Of a DNA stretch of 64,000 nt, positions 28,050 through 36,759 are shown piece by piece (within the stretch, counting starts at the first letter, position 1; each line of letters starts with the position of its first letter). Origin of the DNA: Bacteroidota bacterium (GTDB taxonomy: Bacteria; Bacteroidota; Bacteroidia; Flavobacteriales_D; Sanyastnellaceae). The stretch is from the NCBI GenBank assembly GCA_002746975.1, contig NVXE01000003.1, forward strand, positions 147,321 to 211,320, read 5' to 3'. Under the pieces are notes generated by a model. That model saw only the letters and a program-made list of their open reading frames with translations, ran no database searches and was not told where the DNA came from. Made by a program: the position numbers and the translations under genes.

Positions 28050-30444
28050 TTAATGGTATCCAATAAAATGTTTGTCCTGCTAATTCAAACTTTGAAGAAG
28101 TAAACGCGTTTTTGCGGAAATTATCAGCCTGTATTTTAAAAGTCTTGAAAAAAGAATAAAATACCTGGTCCTCTAACTTATCCATATCACGTAATTTCAT
28201 TTTTGCTATCTTATTATTCCCTTTGAACGGAACACCTAAAATAATATCCCAAACCTCGTTCATTGTCATTTCAATCACAACTTCCTCAGGTGCTCCAAGC
28301 ATTTGCATTGTTTGTTGAAGTATTGCATTTTTAAATTCTTTTTTCTTTGCTGAGCCAGAGCCATAACGACCAAGTTTGCTTAATGTTTGGTCAATTTGTA
28401 TTTTCTCATTATATGATAAAAAGACAACGGGGTAAAAACTAACTTCGGATTTACCAAAGAATTTAGTAGAAGTATAGCCCTTTGCTGATATATCCCCCAT
28501 GCTCTTAAGTAACTTTATTTGGTCATCAGTAAACCCCATTCTTTTTAAATATAAAATAAACTCAGTAGTAAAAATTTCGCTAGCATTTGAATTACTTCCT
28601 TCAGTAGATGATTCAAGAAGTTGGATTTCTTTTTTAGTTTTTAAAAGGTATTCGTTGGTTGCTTCATTTATATTTTTTTCTAAAATATCTGTATCCATAG
28701 GTTTGTTACCTGATGCGTATGTATATCGACCAAACATTTTAAATGAATTAGAATCTTCATTATATTTTACCATATATGAATTTTTATCACTTATTTTTTC
28801 AAGTTTTACATCCTGCTTTTCTTCAACATAATTCCTGGCAGTCTCACGAAGAAACGATCTTGTGTCATAGTTAAACTGAAAATAACTATCGTAATCACCA
28901 GAAATTACTTGAAAAGCAATTAAGCTAATTCTCCCCCCAATTAATTTCTCAATCACCATTTCTTTAGTAAACTTCTTAGGGTCTGGGTAGTGGTTGCCAG
29001 CATCTCCAATCAGTACCAAAACGTTACTATGTCCAGTAACAAAACCAGCTTGGTCAATTCCGTTTATAAGGCCTTGGTATTGGGCTTCCGGACGATCATT
29101 ATCATTACTTTTACAAATAGTTGATTTAGCTGCTGAAATTACTTTATCATAATCTGATGTTAATGGTATGATTTCAAAAGTTCCATCAGCATCAGCATAA
29201 TCTCTATATATGGCTAAACCAAATCTTAGTTTAGTTCCGCTACCGTTTGTTTGTTGGTTTTTAATAACTCTTTCAATGCTATTGGCAATTGAAGAAAAAT
29301 AGGCGGACATACTTTGCGTAGCATCGACAACAAAAAAAATGTCTACATTATTAATAGATGTTTGGAGTTTTTTAATTTTCTGTTTTATTGTCGCAATATC
29401 CTCATCTTTTTTCTTATTAGATCGTAAACTGGCAATGGTTGCTACTTTCTTGATTTCACCTGTGTTGAATTCATCTTTATAAGTTTCTAATATTGGCATT
29501 CTCATTATATATGGATTTTGCCTTTTCTTAGTTACCTCAATCTTTTTTATGATTTTGTCTTTTGACGTAGTCATGTCATTAAGCTCTAGAAAATCCAAAA
29601 TATATTTTACGTCATCATTAAAAATGGGTAGTTCATAGTTTTGATACTCTGACAATGCACGTGATCCATAATTCGGTTCCAGGCATACTCTATGATCCCA
29701 GTTTGTAACATTAATTTTGGGAATCCAACCAACTACTCTTTCTTTTAATTGAATTTGACCACCGTTTAGTTTGTCGGTACTTGAAAGTAATATCATACTG
29801 CCCTTTTCTTTCAAAACGTAGTATATTTTAAATTTATTTGCGCTTTTCCCGTTCCTGTTTATTAAGCTATTACTCGGAGAGTTATAAAAATATTTTTGTT
29901 GTAATTCTTCTTCGTATTCATTCATTTTAGATGGATCTAAGTTGCTTACCGTAATTAGGATCATTGCTTTACGTGTAGAAGATTTTTTATTGAGTACAGC
30001 AGCATAATTGGATAGTATAAGGTTCTCGGCACTTATCCACCCTCTTTCGGTGTAAGGGGCTTCTTTTCTTTTATAGTTTTCTTTCATTGAAGCAACTAGC
30101 AACATTTTACCTTCAGCTTTTAACACAAATAATCTTTCCATATAGGATAGTGTTTCTGATTTCTTAGATATTTTAGAGGGGGATAAAAATAATGTGTTTT
30201 TATCTCTGTCACTAAATACTACCCAGTCACTTTGATTAGTTGATTCTAAGGCTCCCAAATTAACATTACCACTATATACGTTTTCTAAGTATGATTGCTT
30301 ACTATAAGTTGTAAACACATCAGGCGTTGTCATAAAACCATTCTCACTCGTTTTAGGATTTATTAATGCACCACTAATCGATATTATAGAAACCGATATA
30401 ATAATGATTTGACAAACTGTTTTATTAAAAAAAGATGATTTCAT
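28027..30444 (-). CDS. Large secreted vWA protein with SH3-like segments (TssR-like?)
   Basis: The 805-aa protein has an N-terminal hydrophobic signal or anchor (about 9-27). Two SH3b-like modules with a GWI core follow (near 134-144 and 236-246). A vWA domain has the MIDAS variant VVDATQSMS (D374, T376, S378) and a second conserved Asp in GLAIYRDYAD. The C-terminal 250 residues are helical and charged. The order and length recall, from memory, TssR of the Bacteroidota type VI secretion system, yet no tube, sheath or VgrG gene is present here. It lies between the 193-aa protein (20-bp overlap) and the ABC ATPase. Function unknown. Confidence 0.72.
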   Translation of the reverse strand: MKSSFFNKTVCQIIIISVSIISISGALINPKTSENGFMTTPDVFTTYSKQSYLENVYSGNVNLGALESTNQSDWVVFSDRDKNTLFLSPSKISKKSETLSYMERLFVLKAEGKMLLVASMKENYKRKEAPYTERGWISAENLILSNYAAVLNKKSSTRKAMILITVSNLDPSKMNEYEEELQQKYFYNSPSNSLINRNGKSANKFKIYYVLKEKGSMILLSSTDKLNGGQIQLKERVVGWIPKINVTNWDHRVCLEPNYGSRALSEYQNYELPIFNDDVKYILDFLELNDMTTSKDKIIKKIEVTKKRQNPYIMRMPILETYKDEFNTGEIKKVATIASLRSNKKKDEDIATIKQKIKKLQTSINNVDIFFVVDATQSMSAYFSSIANSIERVIKNQQTNGSGTKLRFGLAIYRDYADADGTFEIIPLTSDYDKVISAAKSTICKSNDNDRPEAQYQGLINGIDQAGFVTGHSNVLVLIGDAGNHYPDPKKFTKEMVIEKLIGGRISLIAFQVISGDYDSYFQFNYDTRSFLRETARNYVEEKQDVKLEKISDKNSYMVKYNEDSNSFKMFGRYTYASGNKPMDTDILEKNINEATNEYLLKTKKEIQLLESSTEGSNSNASEIFTTEFILYLKRMGFTDDQIKLLKSMGDISAKGYTSTKFFGKSEVSFYPVVFLSYNEKIQIDQTLSKLGRYGSGSAKKKEFKNAILQQTMQMLGAPEEVVIEMTMNEVWDIILGVPFKGNNKIAKMKLRDMDKLEDQVFYSFFKTFKIQADNFRKNAFTSSKFELAGQTFYWIPLNEFPGNE

Positions 30445-31006
30445 AACCTTGCTTCTTGTATATATTTGAAATTATTGACTTTTCTTCTTGCTTGAAATTG
30501 TCATTATAATAAGCTGTAACATTTAGGCCTTTTACAAGTCCAGGCTCAAATTTTAATCGGTTAGATAAAAGGACCTTATTTATCAATGTTTTTGTTTGAT
30601 CGTATTCAATAGAGTGGGTTAAATCAAAAATGAAATACATGTTTATTTCTTCCGATAAAGTTGAATCATAATTTCGTGATTGAATATCTGGAAAATATGT
30701 TTCTAGAGTTTCAGAAATCATATTGACTTCGAACAAAACCTGAGGAGAAGAAGGCGAAATACTATATAGTTGTTTTAAATCTTGTGATAATGACTCTAAA
30801 CTATTTAGAATAATAGGAGACTTATCATTACTAATATACACAATAAAATTATCATAGTTGCTTGCCCTAATAATGTCTTCGGTTTGTTTTATAACTTTAT
30901 CAATGTCTCTTATATTACTATTATCAATGTAGATGAAAGTTTTGCTTGCATGCAAATTAACGCCAAATTGAAGTAGAAAAACCATTGTTAATAGATATCT
31001 CATCAC
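30425..31006 (-). CDS. Secreted protein, possible decayed vWA domain
   Basis: The 193-aa protein has a signal peptide (about 1-20, ending LHAS), then TFIYIDNSNIRD, which occupies the place of a first vWA strand and MIDAS loop. A second hydrophobic strand MYFIFDLTHS and alternating helix and strand pattern follow. The metal motif is incomplete (D-x-N/S-x-x), so it may be a vWA fold without metal. It overlaps the zinc-ribbon gene by 4 bp and the large vWA gene by 20 bp. I do not recognise a family. Confidence 0.6.
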   Translation of the reverse strand: MMRYLLTMVFLLQFGVNLHASKTFIYIDNSNIRDIDKVIKQTEDIIRASNYDNFIVYISNDKSPIILNSLESLSQDLKQLYSISPSSPQVLFEVNMISETLETYFPDIQSRNYDSTLSEEINMYFIFDLTHSIEYDQTKTLINKVLLSNRLKFEPGLVKGLNVTAYYNDNFKQEEKSIISNIYKKQGYEIIFF

Positions 31007-32070
31007 TTAATTTTAAAATTAACCGTTACGCTTTCTCCATTTTTGCTAAAAGTAGTAATTGCTTCGTATGTTATTTCCTCATTCCAATAATCATTATCTA
31101 ATTTATTAGCCAAATCTTGAAGATCATCTTGCTTTATACCATTTACTAAAACAACCCCTTTGCCATCAATTACTTTTTTGAATTGGAAGAAAAGACCTCT
31201 ATTGGCTGGGTCGGCACCATATTTTTTCGCCGCAGAAATAATTTTGTCTTTATCCAATGGATTGCAACCAAGTGCTCTCCCTGTGCTACCATTGATAGGG
31301 GCTATTGTATCATTAGAAAGGGGATCTATTCCCCAGACATCATAGTTTTTGTCATTCTTGGTAAATGCCCACTTTAATCCTGTTTTATATTCTCCCTTCT
31401 TCCCTGTTACTGATATTAAAACTTCATTTTTTGGGTATAATTCTTCATAATTTGAATGAACTTCAATGGAACAGTTACCCACATTTTTAACTGTAAGACT
31501 TAATGGTTCATTACAATATGATGATTCGTTCCTTATAGCCCCGTTTTTAAATTCGAAAGAAGCTACAGATTGGTTTTTAGACCATTTATTATTCTTATTC
31601 CGGTTTAGATCATCCAAGGTCCAAGTAATGGTAATTTGCCCGTTAGAACAAGGGTATATTTTACCCTTTTTAATATTCGTTGGTACAGAACCTTCTGAAA
31701 AGGCTTTAAAATTACAACGTGCAAAAAGTAGTGTATCATCATTAAACGTTATCCTTTTTTTCCCTTCTCCCTCTTTACATATAAAATATACTAATATATG
31801 ATCTTTTTTGTTTTCGAAATATAATATGAACTCTTTACAATTTGTTTCAGAACAAAGATTTATTTTCATGTATAACCCACTGGCTACTATCAGTAAAACC
31901 AATATTGAGATAAGTCTATTTTCTAAAAAAAAGTATTTGACCTTTTCTATTAATGATTCTTCATGAACATTAATCAAATCGTCCTTTCCACAACTTGAGC
32001 AGCTGAAAGTATATTCATCTCCCAGAAACTCATTCGAACAAGTGTTACATTTATATTTATTAGTTGCCAT
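31003..32070 (-). CDS. Zinc-ribbon, single-pass membrane protein
   Basis: The N-terminus is a CxxC-x12-CxxC zinc ribbon (C8, C11, C24, C27). One membrane helix (about 52-70) follows, then about 280 residues that should lie in the periplasm. The last 90 residues contain AAKKYGADPANRGLFFQFKKV and a KNGESVTVNFKIK end, and the middle part has scattered cysteines. The ribbon would be cytoplasmic, so the protein could link a cytoplasmic partner, perhaps the tubulin-like GTPase, to the envelope (inference). It begins 2 bp after the barrel gene. Confidence 0.7.
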   Translation of the reverse strand: MATNKYKCNTCSNEFLGDEYTFSCSSCGKDDLINVHEESLIEKVKYFFLENRLISILVLLIVASGLYMKINLCSETNCKEFILYFENKKDHILVYFICKEGEGKKRITFNDDTLLFARCNFKAFSEGSVPTNIKKGKIYPCSNGQITITWTLDDLNRNKNNKWSKNQSVASFEFKNGAIRNESSYCNEPLSLTVKNVGNCSIEVHSNYEELYPKNEVLISVTGKKGEYKTGLKWAFTKNDKNYDVWGIDPLSNDTIAPINGSTGRALGCNPLDKDKIISAAKKYGADPANRGLFFQFKKVIDGKGVVLVNGIKQDDLQDLANKLDNDYWNEEITYEAITTFSKNGESVTVNFKIK

Positions 32071-32072
32071 AA

Positions 32073-33638
32073 TTAAAAATTGTAATTTATTCTGAAATTA
32101 ATTGTCATATCATTAATCGTATAAGAAGTTGAAAGATTTGTTAAACTATTAACTGTATTAAAGTCATCACTCAAGCCTTTTATATTTTCTTCAAATATAT
32201 CATTAAGTCCTTTGACGTAAGAGAAATTTAATGATAACGCCATTCTTCTATTAAGCTTTCTTCCAAAACCACCAGAACCATATAATGAAAATATATTTTC
32301 AACAGGGGTGAGTGAGCCTTCACCTGAAATATCAAAATATCCAAAGTCATAAACTCCATTTTCTGCTAATGTTATTTGGTATAGCGAATCGTAGAACCCA
32401 GAATAAAAACCTTTTCCTGCTGACTTATATGAAGAACTAGTAGAAATGCTCCAAATTCCACCAAATTCTATTGAAATGAAATTTTTAGGCTTCCCCAACA
32501 TGAAGTTTTTTTGAATTGCTAACGGAAAACTTATATATTGTAGAGTTACTGCCTCTTCGATATTGCTAATACTATTAGTACGCCAATAAAGGGAGTTGTC
32601 AGGATCTATTGCGTTTTGGGAATACGTGTAATTGTTAACTGACATCATAAATCCTAAACGCTTAAAATGTACTCCTGATTTTATAAATAAATAAATTTTT
32701 GGTACAATTACGAAGCCAATATTTATACCTGCATTTTGAGTTGTGTTATTAATCAATTCAGGGCTATAATTTGTTCCTTCAAATGTAATTGGACTAGTTT
32801 GAAATGGGTTAATTCCAAACTCAAATTCTGTGTAGAAAAGAGGTCTCCTAAAGACTATTACTTTAGAGTTTGGATCATTGTTTCCTGCAGGCTCAAGTTT
32901 CTTATCGTATGAACTGGTGATTGTATATTTAGGAATTAAACTCACAAACATGGATTCAATAACAATTTCAGTACTATCAGTAATATTTCGTAATAGGAAA
33001 TTCCCATCAGGATTAACGGGTTTAGCCTCTCCATTTATTATTAAAGTGTCGCCTGCGTATGAAGATGTTTTAGTTAAACCGTCCTTTCTTAGAATTACTA
33101 AGTTGCAATATTTTCCATATTCTTTGCGAGCAATAATTGAAGATATTTTATAATATTCTAGTTCCTTATTAAATTTAACTGTTATATCAATGTCAAATGT
33201 GTCCGAATAGATAACCTTATTTTTTGTTTGAATAGAAATTACTTTTTTAGCATAAACAGTAATAAGTCCATAATTATCCTTTGTTTTTTGGATAGGGCTA
33301 ATTTCATATGGTCTTATTACAACCTCTAGCGTGTTAGGTTCGTAGTAAGAGTCTATTTTTCTTATATATTCATTTGGAGTTATTTTTGAGTTTAATTGAT
33401 TATCAGGCATTATATCGTTAAAAATCAAAATCTCATTATTTTCAAAGAGAATTTCAAATCTATCTAAGTCTCTTGAATTCCTAAAATTAAGGGATACTTG
33501 ATGCTCATCAATTAGGTTTAAAACCTGTAAATTAATTCTTTGTTGACGAATGTCTTCCCTCTGTTTTTGGGCAATAGTTGAAATGCTAAAAAGTCCAAAA
33601 AATATCAAGCCGAATATTTTAATAATAAAAAATCTCAT
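32073..33638 (-). CDS. Outer-membrane beta-barrel protein with N-terminal periplasmic region
   Basis: The 521-aa protein has a signal peptide (about 1-23, ending STIAQ). About 230 residues of beta-rich soluble sequence follow. The C-terminal half shows alternating amphipathic strands (GINIGFVIVPKIYLFIKSG, SFPLAIQKNF, MALSLNFSYVKG) and ends in INYNF, an aromatic last residue as in outer-membrane barrels. It resembles PorT/OmpA-like small barrels of Bacteroidota. It overlaps the T9SS cargo gene by 4 bp, so it may hold that protein at the surface (inference). Confidence 0.72.
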   Translation of the reverse strand: MRFFIIKIFGLIFFGLFSISTIAQKQREDIRQQRINLQVLNLIDEHQVSLNFRNSRDLDRFEILFENNEILIFNDIMPDNQLNSKITPNEYIRKIDSYYEPNTLEVVIRPYEISPIQKTKDNYGLITVYAKKVISIQTKNKVIYSDTFDIDITVKFNKELEYYKISSIIARKEYGKYCNLVILRKDGLTKTSSYAGDTLIINGEAKPVNPDGNFLLRNITDSTEIVIESMFVSLIPKYTITSSYDKKLEPAGNNDPNSKVIVFRRPLFYTEFEFGINPFQTSPITFEGTNYSPELINNTTQNAGINIGFVIVPKIYLFIKSGVHFKRLGFMMSVNNYTYSQNAIDPDNSLYWRTNSISNIEEAVTLQYISFPLAIQKNFMLGKPKNFISIEFGGIWSISTSSSYKSAGKGFYSGFYDSLYQITLAENGVYDFGYFDISGEGSLTPVENIFSLYGSGGFGRKLNRRMALSLNFSYVKGLNDIFEENIKGLSDDFNTVNSLTNLSTSYTINDMTINFRINYNF

Positions 33639-35617
33639 CGGTTCAACATTATTTTACGGGTGAATACTGTAGCATTATTTATTATCGAAATAAAATAAAT
33701 ACCATTAGGAATGTCATCACCAAATCGTATTGAATTGCCTGCTCGATTTATTGAGTATCTTACTATTGATCCTTTTAAATCAAAAATATTAATTATTGAT
33801 TTCTCTAGATCCACGCCAGCAATATTAAGATCTCTCATTGATGGATTTGGATATACAATAAAAGTGTTATTAATGGATAATTCGTTCGTTGATGCAATTA
33901 TAGGTAGTGGATTAAAGTACGATTTTGTTTCACAACTTATTGTACTTGAATAAGTATAAAAGGTCTGTACCCAATACTTATAGAGCATTGTATCAATCGC
34001 GTGAGGTAATTGAACATACCGTAAATCTGCTCCAATAATTATTTCGGTATTCCCATTTGTCCGAATATCATACCCCCATTGATATTGAATGTTTTGCGTT
34101 GAATCATTACAAACTAAAATATTACTGTTAGGTTTATGAATTATACTAGTTTTATTTGGCGCAACTGACCCTTCAATCTGAACTTCAATACCCTCGGTAA
34201 TAGAACATCCTGTTGACGTTATAGTTTGTTCTAGAAATAATGTATCACTGTCTAAAGGACTGTTGTCCCAGTTAATAATAACAGTTGATAGGGTTTGACT
34301 ACCAACAACAGTGCCTTTAGCTAGGGTCCAGTTGTATGCATATCCAAAATATACACTATCAATAGCATATGCTACATCTTTTTGATTTGCACAGACCTGT
34401 TGATCACCAATAATTAAAGCATTGTTCGGAAGTGGGTTAATAACCATAACTAATGTATCTGTATTAACAACACCACATCCATCGTTCGAAGTCGTTAACA
34501 TTCTATACATTGTGTTTTCAAATAGTGGAATAGTCTCTTGATAAATATAATTATTATTACCTACATTATTCCAAATCAATCCAGAAAATGGTTTCCGTTG
34601 CCATTGGTACATATAAGGTGTTCTTCCACCGGCAAAACCCGTAGCAGTTAGTTCTGTTGGTATGGTGTTGTAACAAATGGTATCAATACCTATTACAGTC
34701 CCTCCAATAAATTGATCGGCAACATTCACCTCGGCAATAGCAGTTGTGTCTTCAATACCACACCCACTGTTTACTCGAACTCGGTAGTCATGACTACCTA
34801 ATAAAAGTTCAGTAGTATAGCTTGTAGAGTTAGTTGCACCTGTTGCATTAGACCAAGAGTTAGCCCCTGCAAGAGATTCTTCCCAAACATATACATAGTT
34901 ACTGTCACCACCAACAGTGTTGTTTAAGGTTAATGGGGTAGAAGTATTGTAACAAATTTGAATAAATGCAGGGGTGATATTCCCCGCAGAGATATCCTCA
35001 CGAACAAAGACATCAATAATGTTGGAGTATTTTGTTACGGAACATAATGAGTTTAATACTTTAACTCTAAACCAACGTTGAGCTGTTAGCAAGCCAGGAG
35101 AATAAGTCAAACCACTTTGACCAGTACTTGTCCAACCTGAAGTTCCGTTAGCTGACCATTCCCAATCATAAGTAAAGGTGCTGTCAGCACCAACGGCATC
35201 AGTTCTGGTTAAATCAAGTGGTGCAGTATTATAACATATAACTTGGGCTGAATTTATTGAGGATGGTATTATGGAATCTAAGACATAAATATAGACCCAA
35301 GCTGAATCAGAATTAACGGTATCTGAAACAACTAATGATACCAACTGTATTCCAGAGGTGTTATAATTAACGGTTTCTTGATTAAACACGGAACTATTAG
35401 GGCTCCCATTACTAAACGTCCAGTCATAGCTTGGTGAAAAGAACCCATTTGTATCAGAATTAAATAGTAATGATTCACCGAAACAAATGTTTATAGTATC
35501 TCCGTCATTTTTGAGGACTCCGCCAACTTTTATTTGAGTTGTTTGACTGTATATGCTAGTATTGAGTATTGAAAAAGTGGCAAAAAATAAAATTGACTTA
35601 TTGAAAAGATGGTACAT
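33635..35617 (-). CDS. Secreted Ig/PKD-repeat protein with T9SS sorting domain
   Basis: The 660-aa protein has a signal peptide (about 1-24). A PKD-like domain follows (YDWTFSNGSPNSS, with VSLVVSD), then three similar Ig-like modules, each opening with a [V/I]CYNT-[A/S/I]-P motif, and a T9SS type A C-terminal domain (VYPNPSMRDLNI ... NGIYFISI ... RKIMLNR). It should be exported by the type IX system and displayed on or released from the cell surface, perhaps as an adhesin. It is the first gene of the 12-gene operon. Its ATG lies only 42 bp from an IS3 terminal repeat, so the promoter must be in that gap or in the IS remnant. Confidence 0.85.
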   Translation of the reverse strand: MYHLFNKSILFFATFSILNTSIYSQTTQIKVGGVLKNDGDTINICFGESLLFNSDTNGFFSPSYDWTFSNGSPNSSVFNQETVNYNTSGIQLVSLVVSDTVNSDSAWVYIYVLDSIIPSSINSAQVICYNTAPLDLTRTDAVGADSTFTYDWEWSANGTSGWTSTGQSGLTYSPGLLTAQRWFRVKVLNSLCSVTKYSNIIDVFVREDISAGNITPAFIQICYNTSTPLTLNNTVGGDSNYVYVWEESLAGANSWSNATGATNSTSYTTELLLGSHDYRVRVNSGCGIEDTTAIAEVNVADQFIGGTVIGIDTICYNTIPTELTATGFAGGRTPYMYQWQRKPFSGLIWNNVGNNNYIYQETIPLFENTMYRMLTTSNDGCGVVNTDTLVMVINPLPNNALIIGDQQVCANQKDVAYAIDSVYFGYAYNWTLAKGTVVGSQTLSTVIINWDNSPLDSDTLFLEQTITSTGCSITEGIEVQIEGSVAPNKTSIIHKPNSNILVCNDSTQNIQYQWGYDIRTNGNTEIIIGADLRYVQLPHAIDTMLYKYWVQTFYTYSSTISCETKSYFNPLPIIASTNELSINNTFIVYPNPSMRDLNIAGVDLEKSIINIFDLKGSIVRYSINRAGNSIRFGDDIPNGIYFISIINNATVFTRKIMLNR

Positions 35618-35659
35618 ATTAGCTTGACGTATGAGAGGTAAAAGTAATATTAATAGAGT

Positions 35660-35798
35660 TGGAATTGCTACACTAGAATGGACAGTAAGTTAAGATCATG
35701 CAGCTAGTTTTTTGTAATTTAAGGCAGAATGTCTTCGGTTTCTGTAATACCAGGTCTCAATCCACTGAAAAATGGATATTTCGGCATCAGAATACAGC
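35660..35798 (-). pseudogene. IS3-family orfB 3' remnant with terminal inverted repeat
   Basis: On the reverse strand about 30 codons match the transposase C-terminus (WIETWYYRNRRHSA ... LAA), with a 45-base in-frame deletion just before the end compared with the copy at 45 kb. The IS terminal repeat lies at 35660-35690 (GCTACACTAG, ATGGACAGTAAGTTAAGAT). The 5' part is missing. Its 3' end faces the operon, the mirror image of the remnant at 19351-19516. Confidence 0.88.
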
Positions 35799-35833
35799 AT
35801 TGATTATAAAAGGGGAGAAATAACTTTAGAATA

Positions 35834-35962
35834 ATGAGAAAAACTGTTTACCTATTCTTATCCAATATTTTTGTGTTATTGTTTATTTCCGATGAATCAA
35901 AAACAAACGAAAATTTGATAAAAACAGTGTGGAATACAATTTTTATGGTTTTAAGCCGTTAA
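35834..35962 (+). CDS. Short hydrophobic ORF, doubtful
   Basis: A 42-codon frame begins MRKTVYLFLSNIFVLLFIS, like a signal peptide, and soon stops. It sits between the IS3 remnant and the CBS-HEPN gene and has no recognisable homology. It is more likely the stump of a truncated secreted-protein gene than a real gene. Nothing else is visible in 35799-35993. Confidence 0.2.
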   Translation: MRKTVYLFLSNIFVLLFISDESKTNENLIKTVWNTIFMVLSR

Positions 35963-35993
35963 ATGTCCTCATACCTCTCAGATCGGCTTGATC

Positions 35994-36710
35994 TTAACTT
36001 TTAAAAAATTCTGTTAACTCTTTAGCGGCTTCAAGGCCATTGTCATTTTCCTTTGCCTTTTTAAAGTGCATTAATCTATTTCGATATTGTAACGCGCTGT
36101 TTAATAGTTTAATTCCTCTCTGTTTATCTAAACTTCCCAAACCCAGTTCATTCCATTTTTGAGACAAGACCGTAACATATTGACCAAACTCTAAGTCTTC
36201 TGGTTTTACAGGAATTGATTTATTGAGCCCAGTACAATCTATTTCATTTAATATATTATTACTTTCTAAAATTCTATTACGTATTGCTAGTTCCAAATTT
36301 TCAAAAATCATAAATCGAGCTGAATAAACCTCTAGTGCATCTGCAATTACCCTTGGGGTAATTATTTTACTATACTTGTTATCAATTTTAACAAGCATTG
36401 CTTTTTTAGTTTTTACAGCAACCATTGTGTCTTCAAGTGTTGTGCATATATCAGCTTCTGGAAGTGGCGGCTCTTGAAAACGGTTCTTGGGTATTTCGTC
36501 GATGGATTTACCTTGATTCAAAATAAACCACTTAAATAAAGTTTTTCTTCTATAAACCCCTACGTTTACTTTTCTATTATGGTTAATAATTGGGACATAA
36601 GAAACCTGTTTAGTATACATTATGGTGTATACTTTTTTTAATGATGCAGAACTTTCTACACTAACTAAATCTTTAGAGTAGTCAAGAAAAAAATCAATAT
36701 TTTGAGGCAT
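35994..36710 (-). CDS. CBS-domain protein with C-terminal HEPN-like (candidate RNase) domain
   Basis: The 238-aa protein starts with one pair of CBS-like motifs (residues about 5-125): KVYTIMYTKQVSYVPIIN then VGVYRRKTLFKWF, and a second unit ending near IITPRVIADAL. CBS pairs bind adenine nucleotides. The C-terminal 110 residues are helical: RFMIFENLELAIRNRI, then a long helix ending in RNRLMH (R210, H215), the Rx4-6H motif of HEPN RNases and Swt1-like HEPN domains. A nucleotide-gated RNase toxin or defence effector is plausible (inference). It stands alone with no antitoxin-like neighbour. Confidence 0.65.
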   Translation of the reverse strand: MPQNIDFFLDYSKDLVSVESSASLKKVYTIMYTKQVSYVPIINHNRKVNVGVYRRKTLFKWFILNQGKSIDEIPKNRFQEPPLPEADICTTLEDTMVAVKTKKAMLVKIDNKYSKIITPRVIADALEVYSARFMIFENLELAIRNRILESNNILNEIDCTGLNKSIPVKPEDLEFGQYVTVLSQKWNELGLGSLDKQRGIKLLNSALQYRNRLMHFKKAKENDNGLEAAKELTEFFKS

Positions 36711-36759
36711 AATTATTAAATGTTATAAGTACAAATTACAAGTGTAACTCGATGACGAT

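Noticed and set aside
34600-35250. Repeated motifs in the Ig-repeat gene considered as a CRISPR or tandem DNA repeat
   Set aside because: The repetition is at protein level (Ig-like modules), with no constant-length repeats and spacers. No CRISPR array was seen anywhere in the window.
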